Positions 31,929 to 44,427 of a DNA stretch of 64,000 bases are shown piece after piece. The notes under the pieces are model-generated. The model worked only from the letters and a program-made list of their open reading frames with translations, ran no database searches and was not told the DNA's origin. The position numbers and the translations under genes are program-made. Source of the stretch: Rhodocollybia butyracea (taxonomy: Eukaryota; Basidiomycota; Agaricomycetes; Agaricales; Omphalotaceae). The stretch covers positions 124,001 through 188,000 of the forward strand of contig JADNRY010000082.1 in the NCBI GenBank assembly GCA_015501585.1. Direction: 5' to 3'. Every line of letters begins with the position of its first letter. The first letter of the stretch is position 1.

Positions 31929-34837
31929 GCTGGCCGACTACACCGCGAAACGTCCACAGTACAGAACTCCAATAAGCTGTCAGTACAGAGCATCATAGGC
32001 AACATGGTGGAAAGAAGTTAAAAACAGTTTAGAAAATAAACGCGAAATCGCTCACTTGTAATAGATTCCTAGCTCCGCTCAGACTTGTTCAAGTCCGCTT
32101 TCGCACAGAACTTTTCACAAACCACCACAAACAAACTTGCACCAAACTTTTCTCACTTCCACAACCTACCACGACCGCACAAGCTCGGTCAAAAAATTGT
32201 GGTGAAAATACTTGTGCTGCGCAGACGGTTTGTAGCAGAGCTGAACGTGCGAATCGAAAACCTTATTTCTCATCTCCAGCAAAAATCATCGAGCAATTCT
32301 CAAGATGACAAGATCTGTTTCGATTAAATTTGATGAAAACTCTAGCATTGTCGGTGCTTGTACGCTCAGTACTCAGTATCTGCCTGTGCAGACTTGGAAT
32401 GAATCCTATCGAAATTTAGCAAGCTACAGAATTATTACAGAGCAGTCTTAGCAACCCTCCTGCGGCCTCGCGCGCGCGCATAGCTCTCAAGAAAGGACTC
32501 TTTGTGAACTCGGACTTGGACTCGGCCGTGATACGTTGGCGCAAGATGTGATATGATATGACAGGATTTGGACTGACTGCTGAACGTGAACGCGTGAACC
32601 TTGGGTTTTCCCTCAATTAATCTTATCTCGGTGAGCGGCAAAATAGCGGTTATTATGACATCAACGCCTACCGTACCATTTTGTAGAGCGCTCCTCGGCC
32701 TCATGCGACTGCGCCGCTGTAAGGAGGGCTCCGAATGACCATGCACAGACCTGTCGTGTACGAGGCGAACGGCAGTCAGTACTTGATCTTCAATATTATG
32801 TGCGCTCGAAGCTGACGTTGCTGATTTTTGCCACTCCCCTGTATGCTTATAACTTGTTCTTTTGACAGAATGGTTTACAACTTTACTTTCCATCACCATT
32901 TGAAACACAACTAATTTGACCAAATCTAGTCTACTTCAAATCATGATAGTTGAACAGGTCGAGGTCAAAAGGCTTGATTATCTGTATCTCCAGATTTCTC
33001 ACTGCGCATTCAAACTCCGTTCTTCAACATTAATAATATCATCGCCTGGTAAACATCTCCATAGGAAACAGGAACCGCAATGAGGCTTAGATTTGACGAT
33101 ATACTGACTCAGAAATTTCTAAAAGAGATATCTCTGCGTTCCCATCAAAACTATAGGTCCGCGGGCGCCCAAATAGAACGAAGTCTACGGAGGTCGACTT
33201 CGATTTCTCGAGTCTTATTTCTATCGTGATTCATTGCTCTTCTACAACTATATTCACAATTTAGAATCTCTGCTCCTGGTATTATCGCGATCAACTTCTT
33301 TATGAATATCGTCGCATCGTGCTTTCTGCATTCAAATAACTTGGTCTCGTTGCGATATTCCAACAATGCGATAACCATCCCAACCGCCGTCCTTATGAGT
33401 TAAAAAAACTGCTGTTTGTATCATGGTTGGTCGGCGTAGTCGTGGATGCGGTGGTTTCTTCGGATCCTGTCTCCGTTTATTGCGGTGGTGGTTCATGCCT
33501 CGACTTCAATCATTGTCAATGTGCTACGAATCTCGTTGAAGCGATCCAAACCACAAGAGGGTACCGTCCTGGTCTCTTCAAGTTCTTCGGATCCTTCTTG
33601 TTCAACAGCATACATGTGTGCCAATTTGTGAGAGACAGGCAGCTCATTTCATTCTCTAGTTGTGGCAGTTAAATTGCACAAGGCGCAGCACTACTATCCC
33701 CAGTGGTATGCTAGCTATGTCATAGTTCTACCTCACTGCAGCTCACTGCTCGTCCTTTGGCGCATCATGGTTCTGGCGCTGCTCTATCAATCTTGTTTGT
33801 CGATCACCACATGGTGGTGGTTGAGATGTATCTCTGCCGTGCCTGTTATTCTCACAACTTTGGAGACCAATATCAATATGGAGCAAGATCTGGCTGATAT
33901 CGGTAAAGTCAAGTACGCCGAACATGCAATGCTGGTAAACTTGGGGTGCAGCGAACGTACACTGCTATCGCTTAGGTGTGGCTATTTTATCTGGATTATT
34001 CATGATGCTCTCGCAACGCCGGTTGATTCATCCCGACGGCGTTCACAAGAGTGTCTAACTTGCTGTCAAATTTACTTGGTGTACGAATTATTCCAGCTCT
34101 CGGTACTGCAATCGTAAAAATACCTTCTTGACGCACCAGAAAATATTTGGCTGTTTCGAGACCCGGATCAATGAATTAAACCTCATCATACCTTCCTTCT
34201 CAGACCTTTGTCTTCAAAGAATAAATGCGGACAATAAAATGAGAAACCTTTGTGGCTCAGGCGGGTCTCCATCTTCGGTCTACGCAATTGCCTCTTATGC
34301 GCGACGGACACGCCCCGTTGCTACAGTGTCTGCGCCATCGACACTAACAGGAGTGTCAATGAAGTAAACCTCTCGGCTTCGGGTCTATTCCTCTTTAAGA
34401 GCATCCTCAAGCCTCCATAACACCCTATGCATTGTCATAATATGACCCCATTTTAGCACAGTCAGCTTGATGGAGATCCCAATGCTGGCTGCCTCATCCT
34501 TATACCTCATTGGCAGTGCTGGTCGCTGAGCCCTCCACATCCAGAGTCAGAGACTACGTAACTTTGAACACTCACTTTCTCACTCATAGGCATCTACAAT
34601 ACGTTTCATCGGGGATTATTCTCCTTGTCCCTGTGGTTAGAGATGGATATCAAAATTTAGAAGAAATAAAAATTATATGAAGACTCCACGGTTGTCTGGA
34701 CATTTTCAACCTCAGGCATTGAGTGAGAAATATTGGTGAACGCCTAATGAAACTAGTAGGACATGAGGGAATGAAGTTGAGAGAAATTTAAGGTTGTTGC
34801 AGGCACGATTGACGAGTGCAACAAAAACTATACACAA
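31929..34837. other. 2.9-kb region without a supported gene
   Basis: Both strands hold medium open frames (32435-32923 minus; 33427-33672 and 33662-34117 plus), but none shows a domain, a clear exon structure or a good start. It could contain a decayed gene or a long non-coding transcript. Confidence 0.4.
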
Positions 34838-34872
34838 TGGGGGTACCGCGAATCGAACGCGGGACCTTCAGA
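34838..34872 (-). tRNA. tRNA-like 3' half (T arm and acceptor), probably a relic
   Basis: On the minus strand the sequence reads AGGTC, then a perfect T arm (CCGCG, TTCGATT, CGCGG), then TACCCCC and A, like the 3' end of an alanine-type tRNA with a usable B box. A matching 5' acceptor GGGGGTA occurs on the same strand about 200 bases upstream (near 35043), but the D arm and anticodon arm cannot be folded convincingly between them. It is either a tRNA remnant, a tRNA-derived repeat end or a tRNA with an unusually long intron. Confidence 0.35.
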
Positions 34873-35598
34873 AGACCACCGGGCCGGCTAAAGATGCATG
34901 ATCGCGATGGAATCCTGGATAAATCTATGAACGCCTCAAATTCGAGCCCCACCCCTTCGGTAACGCCCGAAAGAATCAGCTCAATGTGCTGAGATAAAGT
35001 GAGCGTGTATAGACAACTGAGCGCGCAGAAAAACACGTACCCCCCACGCAAAAAAATCGGTTTTGCCGTATCCTTCTGATGGTATAAGTGTACCTGGACG
35101 AAGGCCATGGGCATAGAGTAGAGCCGCAAATGGCATGCATTGCAAAGTCTGTTAGACAAAAAGTCAGACGAATGAACAAACCATGAGAAAAAAGCAACTT
35201 GCAAGGAAATTGGATGTCGTATTGATGTCCAGTTGAAGTGCCAGCATTTCTTCGAAATCGGTGTCACGCACGATACACTTCTCTCTTCTCGGAGCACAAG
35301 AATCTCTCCTGACGCCAGCATTTATGGCCTAATATGAATAAGTAGAGTATGTAATCGTACGGAGGAAACATAGTAATCGAGAGTCAGCCGCTCGCAACGA
35401 AGACGGTCTCGTTGATAAATGTCAGAAGCATAACCAGACTTGAGTAGGTCCACCCAATGCTTCTTCCCATTCTCGAATCGCCTCGGCAAGCCATAAACCA
35501 TAAGAATACCTTGAATTCCTCCATGGGACTAAGCGGAGCGCCATGAGTCAACAGAGCCTCAGCTCTTTCCTTGAGTTCATACTATCTTGTGAAAAAGA

Positions 35599-36081
35599 TT
35601 AAAACCCAGTTTCGCGCGGCTCCGTGTTTGCTGGAGCGATTGGATTTAGATGCACCACATTCATTGACGCAACAAGCTTTTTCCAATGTTCAGCGGTGGG
35701 GATTGCTTCATCAAGCTGTTCTGCAAGCTTTCGCGATGATTTCTGTCTAGCTCGATCTGTAACTTGGAGACTTCCAGTTATGCCCCTCGTTGGGATGGCT
35801 TGTGGAGGAGGAGCAGGAAGAGGAAGCGAAGAACGTGGTTGTTCAGGCCCAAGATGCAGTGCTGAATAGAGTGGGCGTGAGCCTGACGCAGTAGGCGTTG
35901 CGATAACAGATCGAGGCATAGGAACTGAAGGCTGAGCAGAAATTGCTGGGGACGTGTCTAGTTTCTGTTTTGCCTTGGTAGACCGACCGCGTCCACGACC
36001 ACGGGCACGGGCACGGGCACGACCCGCTGGTGCTGCGGATGACGCCGGAGTCCTGGGTACACGGAAACCCTCATTATCCAT
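35599..36081 (-). CDS. Arg/Gly-rich protein of unknown function, 160 aa
   Basis: Single open frame with ATG at 36081 (MDNEGFRVPRTPASSAAPAG). It has an RGRGRGR-type tract (about residues 20-33), a Pro/Ser-rich middle and a conserved-looking C-terminal helix, SRKLAEQLDEAIPTAEHWKK, before the end at 35599. The frame stays open upstream to 36183 but has no ATG there. Basic Arg/Gly tracts often bind RNA, so a nuclear or RNA-associated role is possible. I recognise no family. Confidence 0.5.
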   Translation of the reverse strand: MDNEGFRVPRTPASSAAPAGRARARARGRGRGRSTKAKQKLDTSPAISAQPSVPMPRSVIATPTASGSRPLYSALHLGPEQPRSSLPLPAPPPQAIPTRGITGSLQVTDRARQKSSRKLAEQLDEAIPTAEHWKKLVASMNVVHLNPIAPANTEPRETGF

Positions 36082-37504
36082 GGGGGGAGAAAAAGAAAGA
36101 AAGAAAACAAGGCTTCGAAATTTAACCAGGAGCTGTATGATGGCAAGCTCGAGCCTCCAAGTTGTGCGCGCACGCGAAAGCACACTGCACGAAATCCCTC
36201 AAAATAATTAGAATGCATGCCTGTATATTGAAGGATCCAAGAGTTGGTACGTCCAAAGATGCATGCGCCAGTTTACAATTAGGCGCCTAGGCTTTATCGG
36301 CTATCAGCTGCAACGCGTTCGAAGAGATGTTACAATTTCAGGCTACATGACTGGTCTACCAACGCCTGATACTATCCAGTTCGCTCAAAGACTTCACTGT
36401 CGCGCTTCGTGAAGGCGACCCATCTCTCAAGGTTCGCCCTTCGGGCTCACAGGCACCTCTTGCAGTCTCAAGACATCGCTGCGCGAAAAATACTGTGGGC
36501 GACAGCAGCCGCCAATGCTTCGCATCGGCCCGATGAGCGAGCCCGGCAAGGCCATCGCTCGAGGTTCGCCACGTTATCACGTTGGGGAGAATTACTGTGG
36601 GTGACGTCATCCGTGATATTCAAGTAATGGCATGCCTCCGGATACTGTTCAAGGAACATCCAGGGCTTGTACCACATGCATCCATAATGCACGCCAACGA
36701 ATGCGACAAGTAAACAGGATTGTAAACAGGTGTCTGACAACGCCGTCTGGCCAGGGCCTCGAAAGAGAAAGAGCATACGTGGAAGATCTGTTTCCCACCT
36801 GTACACGAAAATGAATCAGCGTTCCGAATCGTGGCCGTGGAACGAGTAAAATCCTTTTAAGGCATCCTAGCGCTCATGTGGCTTGTTGAAGCTTATGTTG
36901 AAAAGAACCTCTAAGAAAATTAACTAGGAACAGTACGAGTGAAAGTTTAAACAAGAAGAACGACAGTACTGATGCACTATTCGTTCCTTAAGGGTCCGTC
37001 CAGGGCAGCCGAGACCTGTTGATGAATCCAGATGGGCAAAGTGCGGAAAAACTTCGAGAAGATTCAAAATCAGCGAATGTGTGTGCCCTGTGAGACTGAG
37101 GATCATTGGCCAATCATTGGTCCAAAAGATTGCAATGGGAAGAGACTACAAAAAAAGGTAGTGAAAACGCTAAAAGGAAAGTCAAGATGGAGTGATAAAG
37201 TTTGAGAAGTTTTCCTAGCGAATGGCGTCTGGCACGAGGATGCAAGCATCCGATAATCAGTTGTAAATCGCTCAATAGGGGCTGTTACCTAATTCAACTT
37301 TCTTGCTTTATAAATTCTTTGGTAAAATTTTGGTTATCGTGGTCATCTACAGTTCTCTTTTTCGCCTTTTAAGCACGAATTTTTCTCAGCATCCTACTCT
37401 TTGTTTATCTCCAAGTCCCAGCATCGGTCCTGGACCAAACACAGATTACGTGTCAGTGACGCACTAAGCCCCAACGACAGCGCTAGTGCTCTCTTTCTTC
37501 CACA
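36082..37504. other. intergenic region upstream of the trehalose gene
   Basis: No gene seen. It contains a GC-richer stretch (36360-36620) in which a short motif, TACTGTGGGYGAC, occurs twice (about 36490 and 36592). The last few hundred bases should hold the promoter and leader of the trehalose gene. Confidence 0.4.
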
Positions 37505-40500
37505 ATGGTCAGCTCGCTGCCAATACTTCCAACTTTACCCGACATACGCGCCTCTATCGCTGCGCTTGAAGATCGTCACCGGCGAAATGGTGTTGCACTT
37601 AGTGGACGAATTCTACATGTGTGCCACTCATTACCTGTCAAGTGTACCTTGCACGGAAAGGAATCGGCAGAACCTTCGCGGTCTAAGCGATGGACGCTTG
37701 GCCCTCGTTATGGCCATGCCGCAATGATATCTGGAATTCGTTCACTCAGTGTAACGCATGATCAGGTAATTATCGGCTGGACTGGAGATATAGAGGGCTC
37801 GGACGAGGCAGAAGTCAAAGTCAGCGATGTGTCGGAAGAAGACAAGGCCAAGCTGGACGAGTTGCTCGCTAAAGGGGGAGATGACGACGATCCAACCGAC
37901 GGCAAAGACAACATCCATAAAACAGGATACGCTGCTGTATGGATGCCTTCGCTCATTGCACATGGCTATTACGATGGATACTGCAAACAAATTCTCTGGC
38001 CGCTTTTCCACTATCTCCTCTGGCAAGATGTCGCGACCGAATATGCTTCAGCCGACTCCCATTATCCTCACTACGAAGCTGCAAACGCGGCCTTTGCTCG
38101 TCGAATCGCAGACATCTACCAACCCGGTGACCTTATTTGGGTACACGACTATCATCTTCTCTTACTGCCAAGCTTGCTCAGGGAATTACTACCCGATGCA
38201 GTGGTTGGCTTGTTTGTGCATACGCCCTTCCCGAGCTCCGAGGTGTTTCGATGCCTACCAAGACGAAAGGAAATCCTAGACGGAATGCTCGGTGCTAATC
38301 TAGTCTGTTTCCAAAACTACTCTTACTCTCGGCACTTTGTCTCCACGTGTATCCGTGTTTGCGGATACGAATCCCACCTGAACGGTCACGGAATAGAGAA
38401 CCCGTCTTCATCCCATCTTACTGCTGTATCTTATTGTCCAGTAGGAATCGACGCCGAGCGAGTAGCACGAGACGTACTAAGACCAGGTATCAAGCCCAAG
38501 TTTGACGCGCTGCGAACGCTGTACCAAGGAAAGAAGATCATTGTCGGACGGGACAAGTTGGACGTGGTAAAGGGAGTACTGCAAAAGCTACGAGCGTTTG
38601 AGAAGATGTTGGGGATGTTTCCCGAGTGGGTGGGTAGGGTTGTCATGATTCAGGTGAGGGTCGTTCTTACGTCGACTTCAGCTGAACTTATATATTCATG
38701 ATAGGTCACATCGCCATCGCTGTCTGACTCTCCCAAACTCGAACGTCAAGTTTCTGAGATGGTTGCACACATCAATGGGACATACGGCTCCCTCGACTTT
38801 ATTCCCTGTCATCACTATCATCAGACACTGAAAAAGGACGAATTCTACGCTCTGTTGAGTGTGGCGGACCTTGCTGTAATTACGCCGTTGAGAGATGGGA
38901 TGAACACGACTAGTATGGAGGTGATATTTGACATTTCAATCTATCGAGGTGCTCTCTGACACTGCGTACAGTTTGTAATTGCTCAGGAACGGACTAAACG
39001 CTCTCCTTCAGTTCTGTCTGAACTAATGGGTGTCATGGGTATATTGGGACCTAAGGGACCAGGAGACACAGACGAAGGCGGCGAGGAAGAGCCAACCTCC
39101 CCTGGCGGACTCAATGGCTCATCTGGCTTAAATAACAAGTTTGGGAATGGCTATACGAACGTAGACACACCGAAACGCAAACTCGGTTGGGATTCGACCT
39201 CCTCTTCGGCCATACCCACGCCAAACTTGGTGGCAAGGGGCGATCCAATTGCCTTTGTCTCTGCTTCCACTGTCAACGGTTCGTTATCTTCTCTTCTCAT
39301 CGTTAATCTTACTTATGTCTACGTAGGAACCAATGATTCTTACATCTCCAACGAGAATGAAGAAACTTCTCCAGGATCTCAAGGCGCCCTTTGGGTTAAC
39401 CCTTGGGATCTGCACACCGTCGCATCTGCGATGCATCGCGCGCTATTGATGCCGGAGCAGGAGAAGATTGTGAGACACAAATACCTCTACGACGTTGTCA
39501 CAACCCGAACTTCACATATGTGGGCCTCCGTACTAGTGAAGATGCTCTTGCAACAAATGACCGCAAGTGCTCATGGAGCGGCTGGCTTGAATGGGATTAA
39601 CGGTTCTGGGTCGAGAAAAGGAACGCCTTATCTCGATTTTAACCGGATGCGGAAATGGTACGAGGCGGCATCGACATCAATACACAAACAGCCTTCAGCT
39701 CCTCGGATCAAGCCAACGAGACTTTTCTTCTTCGACTATGATGGTACTCTTGCGCCTATCGTCAAGGTGCCTTCTGCTGCCGTACCAAGTGAGCAGACGC
39801 TGAAGGCATTGGATAAGCTGTGTAAGGATGAAAGGAACCTGGTTTACATCATCTCAGGTTAGTACCCTTCTTGTCTGCATTTGCCCTCAAGCTAATCAAA
39901 ATGCAGGTCGCGATGCCGATTTCCTTGATGAATACCTTGGCTCTGTTGGTACCGCCGACGGTGCACCTGGACTTGGGTTCAGTGCTGAGCATGGTGGTTT
40001 CGTGAAGGAACCCCGAAAACTTGGCGGTGAACCATCTCCGTGGCGCAACTTTACCGCGAAACTCGACATGTCTTGGATGTCTGAAGTGTACGAAGTCTTC
40101 CGATACTACACCGAACGTACCACCGGCTCGCACATCGAAGTCAAGAAGTCATCCATCACATGGCATTATCGCTCAGCAGATCCGGAGTGGGGACAGTTTC
40201 AGTGCCGCCAGTGTCAGGATTTATTGGAGAATAATTTAGCTCACAAGAGACCGATTGAGGGTGAGTATCTCACCATTTGTCTTAAATGACACTTCACTAA
40301 TCCTGACGTGTTATAGTTCTTGTCGGAAAGAAAAACCTCGAAGTTCGCCCCATTGCTGTAAACAAGGGAGAGATCGTGAAGAGGCTTGTGTACAAGAACC
40401 CTCAAGTAGAGTTTATATTTTGTGTTGGAGATGACAAGGTAAGCTTGCGTTGTTGCTGCATCACCTCTCATTAACTGTTTCATACTTTAGACTGACGAAG

Positions 40501-40904
40501 ACATGTTCCGTGCCCTAAGGCAGTTTACCGAACATCCATCGCCCACACTTAATGGAGACTCGTCTCCAGACTTATCTGCGGATGGCGTTTCTCGTGCCTC
40601 GTTGAATGGCGAAAGCGAAGGAAAAGCCGAATTCGTTATGGAAGCTCCTCTTAGTGTGACATTGGTCGACGAAGACGACGATGAAGGGTCTGATGACAAC
40701 TTTTCAAAATTCCCGCCAGTTTCCATCCACCTTTCTCCTGATGCTGTCTACTCTGTCGCTGTCGGGCACAGTTCCAAGCGCACCTTGGCCAGCTGGCACG
40801 TCACCAGCCCAGCAGAGGTGATCGGCGCTATCGAAGGAATTTTGGGAATGGTCGATACAGTGCCACACTCTGCTCAGCCGCACGATGAAGATGGAGATGA
40901 ATGA
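37505..40904 (+). CDS. TPS2: trehalose-6-phosphate phosphatase/synthase-like protein, TPS2 type
   Basis: Dephosphorylates trehalose-6-phosphate, the second step of trehalose synthesis, as part of the cytosolic trehalose synthase complex. Exons 37505-38653, 38705-38920, 38972-39278, 39327-39857, 39907-40260, 40317-40438 and 40491-40904 give 1030 aa. The N-terminal half is a GT20 domain (LIWVHDYHLLLLPSLLR, GLFVHTPFPSSEVFRCLPRR, ADLAVITPLRDGMN). The phosphatase domain has the HAD motif FFFDYDGTLAP at about residue 690 and GDDKTDEDMFR near 893, so the catalytic Asp residues are present. A Gly/Ser-rich insert lies between residues about 465 and 560, and an acidic insert after 905. Intron 39279-39326 is 48 nt and in frame, so its retention would add 16 residues. 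Length and motif order match TPS2 rather than TPS1. Confidence 0.9.
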
Positions 40905-41448
40905 ACAGCGGGAGTTTGCAATCGGTAATCGGCGGGGTATAGCAATCAAGAAAGAATTAGATAATGAGGAACTACATCAATATACGAATGGACTAGGAAA
41001 CGAGAAAGTTGGAGAAATCAATCAAAAAAAACTGTAAATCCCACTGTATACTTACTCTGATACCTCATTTTTCCATGCTTTCCTCACCTACACTTATACT
41101 TACAACTCTTAAATATGGTGATACGGTTTTTTTGGTCCTTTGTTATTTATTTTGTTAGAATTACTAGTTTAGACTTAGTCGATGAATCTTGATCGATTTT
41201 ATCTCCAGTGACTCCTTGTACATTGCTGAAAAGGGTAACTGCCAGTAGGTTCCATTGAGGGAAGGGCTGTTGGAGGCTATTGGTCAAGCTACTTCAATCA
41301 AATTTCATTTTACAAGTACAAAAATCGGAACACTAATTCGCTTCCATCGCCGCGAAAATCAACTCCCGAACTTGAACGTGATGGACCTGGTAGCCTGTGG
41401 GACTTAAAGACGACGACGATGAGGTTAACTTGGTTGAGAACTAATATT
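40905..41448. other. intergenic spacer
   Basis: Convergent 3' ends of the trehalose gene and the first P450 copy. AT-rich; nothing else seen. Confidence 0.4.
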
Positions 41449-42591
41449 TTAGTTCGGGCTCGCAAACATCAATTCTCGTGCCCGTGAGTCGCGAGGCGTA
41501 ATGGAGGATTGGTATGGCTTGGGGTGACTGAAACGGGAAGTTCGTGAATTCATTTAGCTCTTCAAACGAACAAAGAAACACGTACCGGAAGAAGGTTTGA
41601 GTAAACTCTCCCGGGATGTCAATTTCTTTACCTTCACCGTCCTTGGCCTTGCGTAGATTAAGTGTGGCCAAGACATAAACGATGGTGAGCCACGCAGTGT
41701 TATCGGCCATATAACGACCCACACAGACCCTGGACAGCATGAACTGTAATTGAAATAATTGAAGGACAAGGCCAACGAACCTTCGTCCAAATCCATAGGC
41801 ATAAATTTCGTTGATGCTGGTGAACGGCCCAGAGGCAGAGTTAAAGAAACGTTCGGGGATGAATTTGTCAGGCTCGGAGTACACGTTGGGGTCTCGATTC
41901 ATGGCCCTAGGATGTTTCAGCTCACGAGTTTCGTGGAAAGAGGGATTACGATCCACCAGATATTGGGAGCAACAGCGCATCCTGAAACAGGCGTGTTCAG
42001 ATTGACATCAAACGGTAGCATCAGAGAATCAAACCTTTAGGTATATGGTAACCATTATAGAAATCTGTAACGCCGTGTGAAGCACGGCAAGTCCCTGACT
42101 CTGAGATCGGGTCCGAACCAGACTTTCTCCTTTGGTTATTAGTTGTAGAAGTGGAGGATAATGCTCAGTGTTGTGGTTGAATGATGGACTGCTTTCTTTG
42201 CTGTAAGTAGGTGGTTGGTAGTGGTTGGGCGTGCGCGTGAAGTGTCGGTGTTTTGTTCCAGTGTTTTCATAAGCTAATTATTGCATGTGCTCATATATGT
42301 TATGGTGTTATTGTATTATTAGTTTTTCAATGTAGAGGCGAAAGCATTGGTTATCATTACAAAAAATGGTACTACATTAACGATTGAGGAATGAAACTAC
42401 AGTTTGAATTTTGTCAGAGGTGAATGTGAATAGCTTGACGTGTTTATGTCCACCTTGATTTACAGTTATCACGGTAGGTCAAAAGAACTTGAACACTTAC
42501 ACGATGTACAGATGATTTTGGGTCGATCAACAGAAATGTCTTCAAGCTACAAGTGGAGTAACGCATTCACCATCTGTGATACATCATCCTC

Positions 42592-43920
42592 CACTACGCA
42601 ACTCAGACCGGGTTAAACCAACCCGAAAATTAACCTTGCTATCGTTTTCCTTTCACTCTAGTGCCGGATTAGTTTAACCATGAGAACGGTGTAAATAACC
42701 TGTTTGTCATAGAGTGATTTTAACCCAATATATGTCATTTTAATCCGGTTTTCGGTGTGCGTTGTTTACCCAAATTCACTTGTGAACAGGTAGATTTGAC
42801 TCGCTTGATTAACTCGCAGAAAGGTTGAAAGTTCACTCAGTCAATTCACTCGCAGAAAGGTTGAAAACAGTAGTGATTTTATTGAAAGATAATGTATAGA
42901 TGGTACGAAGAAATTCTGCTTGATAATTGAGAAGAAATGAGTGGCCCGTTGCGTGTATTGGGCTCGCGCTACCATGCAGCGTGAATCTAGAGTCATGAAA
43001 TAAGTGAATGTCGTTCCCAAAGAGCGCAAAAACTCACCAAAATTCTCCCTGGTCCTGCTTGTCATCATACTGGTGGCCAGATGGACCAGCCACAGCATTA
43101 CTATTGCCTCCAAGTCCAACAAGGTCCTCATCACCAGAGGGGTCTTCAAATCGTTGGTTGCCTTCGCCATCGGATACATACGCAGGTTGGGGACCACTGA
43201 AGCGTCGGCTGTTCTTGAACTTGCGTCCAGATACCACAGCCTTACTGAGTCGTGTTTGATATTTGCGCTGATTTTTGATGTACTGCTTCAATGCTTCTCG
43301 TGTCGCCCAATATCCCGGAAAGCGATTCTTGCCAAAATATGGGAGATCAACTGCAGTCTAGGATTCAGTTAATCAAGGTTTTGAACATAGTATGACATGC
43401 TTGTCGACTTAAATACCCGGCGGCGCAGGGTACAACCTGTATACCAGAAACAAAGCTTTTACGGGCAACTTCAGCACATTCTGGTGGTAACGCTACCTGC
43501 GGCTGAAGAGCTGGGACTTAACTCACAGACAACATTCGTTCTTGCTGCTATCCATTGTTGCCAAGTGCAAGGCACAAGCCACAGTGGCGCTGCATATTAT
43601 GAGCAAATGGGAGCTCTCGAAGTTGTTGATATGAGCGCTGTACAGTGTCTCATTGGGCGCATTGAGGCTGTCAATGATATGCGTAAGTTTGTTATTGATC
43701 GAACAGGTACTCTACAATCCTCGTACTATGTAACGGGGGAATAGTAACTAGTTATTACCGGGTTAATTATTTCGTCCGGGTTAACCAACTCAAAATCCCG
43801 AAAGAGTTACCGGGTTGACTTCACTCGGTTGGGGTTAACCCAAAAGTAACCGTTGAGACGGAACCTGGTTACTTTCACTCGGCAAACGGGTTAGCTTAAC
43901 CCTGTCTGAGGCTCATAGTG
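42592..43920. mobile_element. non-autonomous CACTA (EnSpm-type) transposon
   Basis: 1329-bp element. The left end starts CACTACGCAACTCAGACCGG. The right end, complemented, starts CACTATGAGCCTCAGACAGG. Both continue with GGGTTAA-rich subterminal repeats on the two flanks. A CTC target duplication lies at 42589-42591 and 43921-43923. This is the diagnostic CACTA signature. Inside, a plus-strand frame (43397-43744) resembles the C-terminal end of large Agaricomycete transposon proteins (YGQLQHILVV, YYEQMGALEVVDM, FVIDRTG), but the rest of the transposase is missing. Confidence 0.85.
43397..43744 (+). pseudogene. C-terminal remnant of a transposon-encoded protein
   Basis: An open frame of 115 codons without its upstream part. 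The pattern FYGQLQHILVVTLP, AAIHCCQVQG, ALEVVDMSAVQCLIGRI, RKFVIDRTG is the kind of C-terminal tail seen in proteins of basidiomycete DNA transposons. It lies inside the CACTA element. Confidence 0.5.
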
Positions 43921-44297
43921 CTCATCTGTGCAATGAAACACACCTTCAACCTTTTTCAAAACACTCTTCCGAAGAAGTACATGATCAACTCCACCAGAAT
44001 TCTGAATCAACTTGCATCATCTCAGAAGCCAATGCGGAGCCGAATACTTGCCTATAGCCTGGGCCAACATGCTCAAACATATTATCATCTTCAATATCAA
44101 CAAATTCACCATGCATTCGCAAGCATATCAAACATATAGCAGCCTTCCGAGTTTTAAACCTCTTCCCAATCATCTGAGGAAGCACTGTAAACATAGAAAA
44201 AGGAAGCGAATTCAACAGCATTGGTATGATGGCCCAGGATCGTCTTTTCACTGAGAGAAATCTCTCGTACTGTACTGTATACATAGCATTCATAACA

Positions 44298-44427
44298 GCA
44301 AAAGTGATCCTAGAAACAAGATATGGTGGCAGAGGTAACAGTAAAAGTGGTCCTAGAAACAAGATGTGGCAGCGGAAGTGTAATGGTAAAAGTGGTCCTA
44401 GAAACAAGATACAGCGGCAGAAGTGAT
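44298..44427. repeat. three-unit minisatellite
   Basis: About three tandem units of 42-45 bp sharing AAAGTGGTCCTAGAAACAAG followed by a GGCAG/CGG-rich stretch. It lies inside the outer insertion of the P450 pseudogene, near its right end. Confidence 0.7.

Noticed and set aside
33427..34117. Two consecutive plus-strand frames as a gene
   Set aside because: They overlap in different frames without splice signals and resemble no family.
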